7,170 bases of DNA from Pseudomonadota bacterium (GTDB lineage Bacteria; Pseudomonadota; Gammaproteobacteria; Competibacterales; Competibacteraceae), in NCBI GenBank assembly GCA_018262135.1, contig JAGTSD010000323.1:1-7170 (forward strand). The letters are read 5' to 3'. This document shows positions 1 to 5,299 of the stretch, in pieces (the first letter of the stretch is position 1; each line of letters begins with the position of its first letter). The position numbers and the translations under genes are program-made. A model generated the notes under the pieces. That model worked only from the letters and a program-made list of their open reading frames with translations, searched no databases and was not told the DNA's origin.

Positions 1-1260
1 GAGGTCGCCAAGTTGTCGCTGCCGGGCGGCGGAGCCAGCGAAGATCCGCAGTGGCTCGCGGGGCATCTCGACATGATGGGCGGACCCGAGACATACCAGG
101 TCTTTCCCGCCGGCTGGGCCTTCGCGACGAATACGCCGTTTCCGTGGCTGAAGCAGCTCGCCTCGCATCTGGGCGGCGTTCGCAACGGACTCGTCATCTC
201 GTGGCCCGGGCGAATCAAGGCGCAGGGCGAGCTGCGAACGCAGTATCACCACGTCATCGATGTGATGCCGACATTGCTCGACGCCGCGCGCGTGCCGGCG
301 CCGGGATTGGTGGATGGCGTTGCCCAGCAGCGTCTCGATGGCACGAGCATGATCTACAGCTTCGATGCGCCCGGCGCGCCCTCGACGCGGCACACGCAGT
401 ACTACGAAATCAACGGCAATCGCGCCATCTATCACGATGGCTGGCTGGCCAATACCACGCCGCGCAACATGCCGTGGCATATCGCGCAGTCCCGGGCCGG
501 CAGCGATACGTCGACCTATCCATGGGAACTGTACGATCTCGAGTCGGACTTCAGTCAGGCGCACAATCTCGCGGCTGCACAGCCCGAACGGCTGAAGCAG
601 ATGCAGGCGCTCTTCGACGAGGAGGCGCGCCGCAACAACGTGTATCCGATCCAGGACACCGGCGCCCAGAGCCGTGGCATGAAGATGGCGCACGCTACGG
701 GCTCCTTCCGCGCCAGCTATGTCTACTGGGGGCCGAATATCCGCCTGCCGCTCATGGCGGCGCCGCCGATCTTCTTCATGCCTTTCAGTCTCGAGGCGGA
801 GCTCGAGATTCCGGAGCGCGGAGCGAATGGTGTGATCGTCGCGGCAGGCAGTCACTTCGGCGGCTGGAGCTTCTATCTCGAGGACGGCAAGCCCGTGGCC
901 TACGCGGCCGCGTCGCACCTGCCTGGCCAGCAGTTTCGCGTAGCGGCAGGCAAGCCGCTTTCCACTGGCCCGAACCAGCTACGATTCGAGTTTGCGCCCG
1001 CGGGTGAGGGCGGTGTCGTGACGATTGCGGTGAACGGCAGTGAGGTTGCCCGCCAGACCATCGCGTCCTACCCGCACATGATGGCGGGCACGAGTGAGAC
1101 TTTCGACATCGGCAGGGATGCCAATGGTCCCGTCTCTGAGGAATATCGGAACGAGGGTGTCTTTACGGGTGAGATCAAGCGAGTCCAGGTGAACATGAAG
1201 ATGCCTTCGGCTGGCTCGATCGGGCCTGCCGTACAAAAGCCAACAGGGGACGGCGGATAG
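1..1260 (+). CDS. Arylsulfatase (sulfatase family S1), C-terminal part, truncated by window start
   Basis: The reading frame is open from base 1 to the TAG at 1258-1260. It gives 419 residues with no real start codon, so the N-terminus is missing. Sulfatases hydrolyse sulfate esters using a formylglycine made from Cys or Ser in a CxPSR-type motif; that motif and the first calcium ligands must lie upstream. Family hallmarks are visible: GGPETY (visible residues 27-32), PFPWLKQLASHLGG (46-59), SWPGRI (67-72), HHVIDVMPTLLDAA (83-96) and a WELYDLESDFSQAHNLA segment (175-191). Lys51 sits where large bacterial arylsulfatases of the Pseudomonas AtsA type have a sulfate-binding lysine. Residues from about 230 to 400 (GVIVAAGSHFGGWSFYLEDG and beyond) form the beta-rich C-terminal region typical of the roughly 750-residue members. 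Substrate is unknown. The family call is firm; the specific clade is inference. It converges with the cytochrome gene across a non-coding gap. Confidence 0.93.
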   Translation, partial: EVAKLSLPGGGASEDPQWLAGHLDMMGGPETYQVFPAGWAFATNTPFPWLKQLASHLGGVRNGLVISWPGRIKAQGELRTQYHHVIDVMPTLLDAARVPAPGLVDGVAQQRLDGTSMIYSFDAPGAPSTRHTQYYEINGNRAIYHDGWLANTTPRNMPWHIAQSRAGSDTSTYPWELYDLESDFSQAHNLAAAQPERLKQMQALFDEEARRNNVYPIQDTGAQSRGMKMAHATGSFRASYVYWGPNIRLPLMAAPPIFFMPFSLEAELEIPERGANGVIVAAGSHFGGWSFYLEDGKPVAYAAASHLPGQQFRVAAGKPLSTGPNQLRFEFAPAGEGGVVTIAVNGSEVARQTIASYPHMMAGTSETFDIGRDANGPVSEEYRNEGVFTGEIKRVQVNMKMPSAGSIGPAVQKPTGDGG

Positions 1261-1354
1261 TCCATTTGAACCCGTCGACGGACAGCGGATCGGAAATGCA
1301 ATGTTTCGGTCAGATGGTTGTAATGTTCAAAGATCCGGAAGCAGCGATTTCTAG

Positions 1355-1771
1355 CGGCGCGGGATCAGCTGGGGCAAGGTCAACGATCACGCACTGTGAT
1401 CGGCGAAGCTCGGCGCACGCACGCTCGCGGCCTCGGGCGGCAGTTACCAGGCGGTGCTGCAGGGAGAGGGGGTTCCCGTCGTGTTCGCCGGCGAGCTGCC
1501 CGCGCGCCAGCCCTGCTTCCTCAACGCGGAGGCGGCCATCGCGAAGTACAGCAGTTCGTTGCGGTCTCGTCGCGAACGGGCCGCAGCACCGTAATTGCGA
1601 TGCTGCGGCACTCGCTGACGCGCTGCATGCCATGCGCCCTGGTGAAGGTGAACGGGCGGTAGCCAGGCCGCGCAAGCGTGCCGCCATTCCTTGTGCATGA
1701 AGGGCTACGAGAACCAACTGGTGGCCGCCGGGCTGATCGGGCCCGTCTCGATCGCCGAATTGGCACAGTAG
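1355..1771 (+). pseudogene. Possible decayed coding sequence of unknown family
   Basis: No intact gene is supported between 1261 and 1790, yet parts read like protein. After an in-frame TAG at 1352, one frame runs through ISWGKVNDHAL to a TGA at 1397-1399. It continues as a credible stretch (LGARTLAASGGSYQAVLQ, then VPVVFAGELPARQPCFLNAE and AAIAKYSSS) to a TAA at 1592-1594. Plausible continuation then lies in another frame (STVIAMLRHSLTRCMP, about 1580-1630). The first frame resumes at 1697 with MKGYENQLVAAGLIGPVSIA, ending in ELAQ and a TAG at 1769-1771. The mixture of good residue patterns, internal stops and frame changes suggests a frameshifted remnant rather than a functional gene. I do not recognise the family. 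The GG-Y, EG-P and AAxAxYxS spacing is vaguely like small DUF1330-type proteins, but too weakly to name it. Sequencing errors in a real gene are the other possibility. Confidence 0.35.
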
Positions 1772-1791
1772 GAAAGCCCGCGTGTCGGCTA

Positions 1792-1820
1792 CCGGCCCGG
1801 TAACGCATTGCCGGGGCCGG
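1792..1820. terminator. Strong stem-loop between converging transcripts, possible bidirectional terminator
   Basis: The left arm CCGGCCCGGTAA (1792-1803) pairs with TTGCCGGG (1808-1815) and CCGG (1817-1820). The loop is CGCA (1804-1807), with one bulged G at 1816 and one G-T pair, giving a 12-bp GC-rich stem. It starts four bases beyond the cytochrome stop codon (minus strand) and lies downstream of the plus-strand arylsulfatase and gene remnant, where a terminator would be expected. No convincing T-tract follows on either strand. It may therefore be a Rho-assisted or RNA-stabilising hairpin rather than a classic intrinsic terminator. Confidence 0.45.
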
Positions 1821-1823
1821 GAA

Positions 1824-3074
1824 TCAGCGCTGTTTCTTCACTTGCTCAGGGGTGACAGCACTCCCCTGATTGCCAAAGGTATTCCTCACATAACTGGCGA
1901 TATTGGCGATGTCGTTGTCGGACAGGCGCTTGCCGAACATCTTCATCTGGGTGCGATCCACCACGAACGGTGCGGGCGGCAGGTGAGGGCCGTAGAGGAT
2001 GATATTGATCAGGGAGGACGGGTCGGTCGCCTGGACCAGTGGATTGCCCGCCAGTGACACACCCAGCACGCTGTCGCCGCGCCCGGTGGGCAGGTGGCAG
2101 GAACCACAGTGCGCCAGGGTTTCCTTGTCCGGTGCTGGTCCCGGCTCCTGGGCATTGGCGGGAATGCCTTTCAGATAGGCGGCCATGGCCTTCAGATCCT
2201 CGTCGCTGAAGTGGCCGGTGGAATTCTGGATCACTTCCACCATGGGGCCGTGCATCACCGCCCGGTCGCTCAGCCCGTGCTTGAGGTATGCCACGATGTC
2301 CTCCTCGCTCCAGGTGGCGAGGCCGGTGCCGTGGGGTGTCAGGTTGACTGCCGACCAGGGCCGGTAGTTACCGAATTTCACCTTGTCGAGATAGACGCCG
2401 CCGGTGAGGGCCATGTCCGGCTGTTCTGCGCCGAGGGCATTTCGCGGGGTATGGCAGGCGCCGCAGTGGCCGGGGCCTTCGACCAGGTAGGCGCCCCGGT
2501 TCCAGGCTGCGGATTGGGCGGTATCGGGTTGGTAGGTTTCCCCGTCGTGGAACAGGGTTTTCCACGGGCCGAGCAACAGCCGCAGGTTGTAGGGGAAATT
2601 CAACTCGTTGGCCCTGGCGGGCGCCTCTACCGGCTCCAGGGTTCGCAGGTAAAGATAGAGCGAGGCGATATCCGCATCCGTCATTTTGGCAAAGGCGGTG
2701 TAGGGAAACGCGGGGTAGAGATGGCTGCCGTCGGGCCGCAGGCCGTGCTTCATGGACTGGTGAAACTCCTCGAACGACCAGTTGCCGAGGCCGGTGTGCT
2801 TGTCCGGGGTGATGTTGGTGGAGTAGAGCACGCCGAACGGCGTGTGGAACGGCACGCCACCAGCGTGGGACTCGCCGCCTTCGACGGTGTGGCAGGTGGC
2901 GCAATTACCGGCTTTCGCCAGGTAGCTTCCCTTCTCCGCCGAGGCGTCGAGGCTCGCCAGGGGCGGCGGGGGGGTGGGTTCGCCCGGCGTAAGGGCGAAA
3001 AGTGCAATGGCAACCGCCGTGGCAATCAGCAGCATCGCGGTGACTGCCTTGCAGCGTGATTTCACAAACGTCAT
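1824..3074 (-). CDS. Membrane-anchored three-heme cytochrome c (alcohol/gluconate dehydrogenase cytochrome-subunit type)
   Basis: This 416-residue protein resembles the cytochrome c subunits of membrane-bound alcohol, gluconate and aldehyde dehydrogenases. Those carry electrons in the periplasm from a dehydrogenase to quinone or an oxidase. Three CxxCH sites bind heme c: CATCH (58-62), CGACH (204-208) and CGSCH (323-327), one per cytochrome domain. Likely methionine ligands are near Met131, Met278 and Met377/379. Residues 11-29 form a hydrophobic N-terminal segment followed by a proline-rich linker (PTPPPP), so an uncleaved membrane anchor or a signal peptide is likely. The ATG at 3072-3074 is chosen because AAGGG (3083-3087, minus strand) precedes it by eight bases; a TTG at 3099-3101 would add nine residues without a better site. 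No dehydrogenase catalytic subunit is adjacent, so its partner is unknown. The gene lies 91 bases downstream of tetR on the same strand, so cotranscription is plausible. Confidence 0.92.
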   Translation of the reverse strand: MTFVKSRCKAVTAMLLIATAVAIALFALTPGEPTPPPPLASLDASAEKGSYLAKAGNCATCHTVEGGESHAGGVPFHTPFGVLYSTNITPDKHTGLGNWSFEEFHQSMKHGLRPDGSHLYPAFPYTAFAKMTDADIASLYLYLRTLEPVEAPARANELNFPYNLRLLLGPWKTLFHDGETYQPDTAQSAAWNRGAYLVEGPGHCGACHTPRNALGAEQPDMALTGGVYLDKVKFGNYRPWSAVNLTPHGTGLATWSEEDIVAYLKHGLSDRAVMHGPMVEVIQNSTGHFSDEDLKAMAAYLKGIPANAQEPGPAPDKETLAHCGSCHLPTGRGDSVLGVSLAGNPLVQATDPSSLINIILYGPHLPPAPFVVDRTQMKMFGKRLSDNDIANIASYVRNTFGNQGSAVTPEQVKKQR

Positions 3075-3082
3075 GAAGTGAG

Positions 3083-3087
3083 CCCTT
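3083..3087 (-). promoter_or_regulatory. Ribosome binding site deciding the cytochrome c start
   Basis: On the minus strand, AAGGG lies eight bases before the ATG at 3074. This supports that ATG over the in-frame TTG at 3101, which would include the site within the coding sequence. Confidence 0.65.
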
Positions 3088-3165
3088 GTCGCTTTGCGCA
3101 ATCATGGTCGGGTGTAGTTGCGTTGAGACGCTGATTTTTGTGCGCGCCCAGCCGCCAGATCCGGC

Positions 3166-3798
3166 TTATTTTCTGCCGACGGCCTGCGTGCTCATCGGTT
3201 TCTCCAGCGCCGGGCTGTTGTCATTCACTGTCTTTTCGGTAAATGGAATACCGGTCAGACGCAGCCATTCCCTGGTGCGCCGGAGCATGTAATCCAGGCA
3301 CGTCTCGTTACCGCTTCCCGGCCACGCCAGCAGGGTGCCCGACAAGTGGGCGCTGAATATTGCCACGGCCGCGTCGCGGTCGATGGCAGTGGGAGGCATC
3401 ACACGGGAAATGGCCTTATGCCAGGCCGCGCCGCGCTTTCGCTCCAGTTCGGCCAGTGCCGGCTCGGTGATATTGCTGAAGTGGTTGTTCAGAAACGCGT
3501 TCAGCCCCTGAACGTTGGTCAATCGCCTGGCGATAAACGCAGCAACTTCCAGCAGATTATCGCCGCTCGGGGTTTTGGGCAGGCTTGCCACTTCCAGGTT
3601 GAAGCGGCTCACCATCTTGCGCAGCAGGGTTATCTTCAACTCCTGCGTGCTCTTGAAACGCAAAATGATCGCCGCCCTGGAAAGTCCGACATCGGCCGCC
3701 ACTTCCGCCACGGTGAAGGCATCCGGTCCGCGCCGGTAGAGCACCGCTTTCGCAGCATCGAGAATTTCTTCATCAGTTACCGTCGGGCTTCTGGCCAT
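3166..3798 (-). CDS. TetR/AcrR-family transcriptional regulator
   Basis: This 210-residue protein has the normal TetR length. The N-terminal DNA-binding domain spans about residues 8-56: EEILDAAKAVLYRRG (10-24) is helix 1, and FTVAEVAADVGLS-RAAIILRFKS (28-50) is the helix-turn-helix and the helix after it, ending in STQEL. The usual LYxHF motif reads IILRF here, so the common tyrosine is lost. The C-terminal ligand domain is divergent, as in most TetR proteins, so the inducer cannot be read. The ATG at 3796-3798 has AGGGA five bases upstream on the minus strand. The gene is transcribed away from the 4040-7170 operon across a shared 241-base gap holding two similar quasi-palindromes. The most likely role is a repressor of that operon and of itself. 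If tetR and the cytochrome share a transcript, the cytochrome is under the same control. Confidence 0.92.
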   Translation of the reverse strand: MARSPTVTDEEILDAAKAVLYRRGPDAFTVAEVAADVGLSRAAIILRFKSTQELKITLLRKMVSRFNLEVASLPKTPSGDNLLEVAAFIARRLTNVQGLNAFLNNHFSNITEPALAELERKRGAAWHKAISRVMPPTAIDRDAAVAIFSAHLSGTLLAWPGSGNETCLDYMLRRTREWLRLTGIPFTEKTVNDNSPALEKPMSTQAVGRK

Positions 3799-3803
3799 AA
3801 AAA

Positions 3804-3808
3804 TCCCT
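3804..3808 (-). promoter_or_regulatory. Ribosome binding site of tetR
   Basis: AGGGA on the minus strand, followed by TTTTT and the ATG at 3798. The five-base spacing is short but acceptable, and it supports the chosen start. Confidence 0.6.
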
Positions 3809-3846
3809 GTTCCGTTGTCAAAGGCTACCGGTCTCGGCGGACCCGT

Positions 3847-3877
3847 TTGATATTACTAACACCATAGTCAGAATAAT
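3847..3877 (+). promoter_or_regulatory. Candidate sigma70-type promoter of the plus-strand operon
   Basis: TTGATA (3847-3852) matches five of six bases of a -35 box, and AATAAT (3872-3877) matches five of six of a -10 box. The spacer is 19 bp, longer than ideal. This AT-rich patch stands out in a GC-rich window and lies in the divergent gap. One operator-like box fills the spacer and a second starts just after the -10, so a bound repressor would block it. A start near 3884 would give a leader of about 155 bases. Confidence 0.45.
3856..3871. promoter_or_regulatory. Putative TetR operator, box 1
   Basis: CTAACACCATAGTCAG shares 12 of 16 bases with box 2 (3879-3894) and has the same outer arms, CTAAC and GTCAG, which are imperfect inverted repeats (CTrAC-N6-GTyAG). 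Its centre is less symmetric than that of box 2. It occupies the spacer of the candidate plus-strand promoter. TetR proteins bind such short palindromes as dimers; that this regulator binds here is inferred from position. Confidence 0.5.
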
Positions 3878-3902
3878 GCTAACATCGGTGTCAGGAAAGC
3901 AA
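3873..3902 (-). promoter_or_regulatory. Candidate divergent promoter for tetR
   Basis: On the minus strand, TTGCTT (3897-3902) and CATTAT (3873-3878) each match four of six consensus bases, with an 18-bp spacer. The call is weak on its own. It mirrors the plus-strand promoter around the same two boxes, which would fit a self-repressing regulator. Confidence 0.3.
3879..3894. promoter_or_regulatory. Putative TetR operator, box 2
   Basis: CTAACATCGGTGTCAG is a 16-base quasi-palindrome: 12 of 16 bases agree with its own reverse complement (CTrACAyCGrTGTyAG). It lies 23 bp, roughly two helical turns, from box 1. It covers the expected start site of the plus-strand promoter and the spacer of the divergent one. 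It is the stronger of the two sites. Confidence 0.55.
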
Positions 3903-4039
3903 ATATTACTGATGCCTCGATAATCGCGAATCAACGGGCCAGGAATACCGGGGCCATGAAAATACGGGGTAGTGCCATACACATGATCACCAGGTCGCCA
4001 ATAGAATCTCGACAAGCGGGTGCGGGGGAAAGAAAGCCC
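3895..4039 (+). other. Long untranslated leader of the plus-strand operon
   Basis: This stretch lies between the operator boxes and the chosen start at 4040. In-frame ATGs occur at 3956 and 3983, but the 28 residues they would add contain many charged residues (arginine, lysine, glutamate), do not resemble a signal peptide and would bury the one at 4040. No riboswitch or attenuator structure was recognised. Confidence 0.4.
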
Positions 4040-5278
4040 ATGTCACTGTTTTCCCGCTGTTACCCCTTGGCTGTCGCCGTGCTCGCCTTGGCCAATGCCT
4101 TTGCCAATACTGTTGATGCCAACACTGATGTCACCAAAACGACAGCTGCCACGAATGCAGCGGCAGTCAAATCATCGGCACCATTCGTCCGCGACGGCAA
4201 GGCGGGGTTTGTCGTCTCCCACATAAAATACGCGCTGGCGGATGGGACACCTGACTTGGCGGTCGCCTGTCCCGAGGGCATGTCTCTCCAGGTGGAGGAG
4301 ATCTTCGCCATGGCGCCGGAAGGCAAGCGGCGGGGTGGGGAGTCCGACGCCGACTACGGCAAGCGGTTGCAGGCGGGTGGGCAGAAATTATCCACCGGTC
4401 CCAAGGGCGAGGATCTGTGCATGAACCCGGAAGTGGCCGAGCCCGATCCTCATTACCGCACCCTGAAGGTCGATGATATTCCCGTGCTCGGCATCGACCT
4501 GGATGGTCAGACCAGCCAGACAACGGGGAAGCCCGGCAGTTGCCCTCATGTGGATTTTCCCGGCGCAAAGGGTGAGCCGGGCATCGACAACCAGTTTTAC
4601 CGCCTCGTGGGGTGCTCCCGTTCGTACCAGCCCGACGGTCAGTCCAACGGCTTCGATGTGGAGATGCTGACCGGCGCCTGGGGCATCCTGTTTACCCTGG
4701 AGGGCATCGACGACCTGCGCAATGACGAACAGGTGAAGGTGGGGATTTACGCCAACGCCGATCCCATTCAGTTGAGTCCCACCCGTGCGCCACTGGCCTA
4801 CGCCACCTACGCCATGGATCAGGATCCGCGCTTTCGCGCCACCACCACCGGACGGATCGAAAACGGTGTGCTCACCACCGAGCCGGTGGACGTGCGTTTT
4901 CGCCACGTGGTCAACAGCATCCGCCTGGAGCGGCCGCTGAAGGATGCCCGTCTACAAGTCACACTGTCCGAGGACGGCGCCCTGGATGGCTACCTGGCGG
5001 GTTATACGCCGGTCGAAGATCTCTATGACTTCCAGTACGGCTACCGCAATGGCAAGGGCGGCGATGGCAAGCCCGCGCCACTTGGTCTGCGGTCGGGGTC
5101 GGCCAACGGTGCCGCCCGCGTACTGGGTCACACCTGTGCCGGCGCCTACCAGGCCATGCACGAATTGGCTGACGGCCATCCCGATGCGCAATCCGGCAAG
5201 TGCACCAGCATCTCCACCCAGTACCAGGTGCAGGCTCTGCCGTGGATGTGGCGTCAGCCAGTAAAAATCAGGGGTTGA
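4040..5278 (+). CDS. Secreted cysteine-rich protein of unknown function, first gene of the DUF1592/DUF1552 operon
   Basis: The product is 412 residues. The start at 4040 is chosen because GGGGA (4025-4029) lies ten bases upstream and the protein then begins with a clear signal peptide: MSLFSRCYPL, then a hydrophobic run to about residue 22 with likely cleavage after ANAFA. A low-complexity Thr/Ala-rich linker (24-46) follows. The mature part has exactly six cysteines (77, 127, 168, 192, 366, 388), which could form three disulfides in the periplasm or outside the cell. No CxxCH, membrane helix or catalytic motif is visible. The C-terminal block HTCAGAYQAMHELADGHPDA through GKCTSISTQYQV looks like a conserved domain seen in proteins encoded beside DUF1592/DUF1552 genes; this is from memory and unverified. 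The next gene begins 21 bases downstream, so the two are cotranscribed. Function is unknown; a substrate-binding or structural partner of the heme lipoprotein is inference. Confidence 0.85.
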   Translation: MSLFSRCYPLAVAVLALANAFANTVDANTDVTKTTAATNAAAVKSSAPFVRDGKAGFVVSHIKYALADGTPDLAVACPEGMSLQVEEIFAMAPEGKRRGGESDADYGKRLQAGGQKLSTGPKGEDLCMNPEVAEPDPHYRTLKVDDIPVLGIDLDGQTSQTTGKPGSCPHVDFPGAKGEPGIDNQFYRLVGCSRSYQPDGQSNGFDVEMLTGAWGILFTLEGIDDLRNDEQVKVGIYANADPIQLSPTRAPLAYATYAMDQDPRFRATTTGRIENGVLTTEPVDVRFRHVVNSIRLERPLKDARLQVTLSEDGALDGYLAGYTPVEDLYDFQYGYRNGKGGDGKPAPLGLRSGSANGAARVLGHTCAGAYQAMHELADGHPDAQSGKCTSISTQYQVQALPWMWRQPVKIRG

Positions 5279-5299
5279 AAGAGAAATTGAGGTTCGGCG

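Noticed and set aside
51..1007. A 318-codon alternative frame inside the arylsulfatase
   Set aside because: It is Arg/Ala-rich, with no recognisable motifs, and overlaps a frame with clear sulfatase hallmarks.
2094..3059. A 321-codon plus-strand open frame opposite the cytochrome gene
   Set aside because: The minus strand encodes three CxxCH sites and conserved cytochrome domains. The plus frame is a Gly/Val-rich shadow without a credible start site.
3075..3101. A TTG start adding nine residues to the cytochrome
   Set aside because: The ATG at 3074 has AAGGG at good spacing, and the signal or anchor segment is normal from there.
3956..4039. Earlier starts (3956 or 3983) for the secreted protein
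   Set aside because: The added residues hide the signal peptide behind a polar, charge-containing stretch, and the ATG at 4040 has a better Shine-Dalgarno sequence.
3956..5278. Similar AAAAT..GGGGT stretches near 3959 and 5264, which might look like flanking direct repeats of an inserted gene
   Set aside because: The match is short and imperfect, and there are no mobile-element genes or terminal inverted repeats; chance is the simpler explanation.
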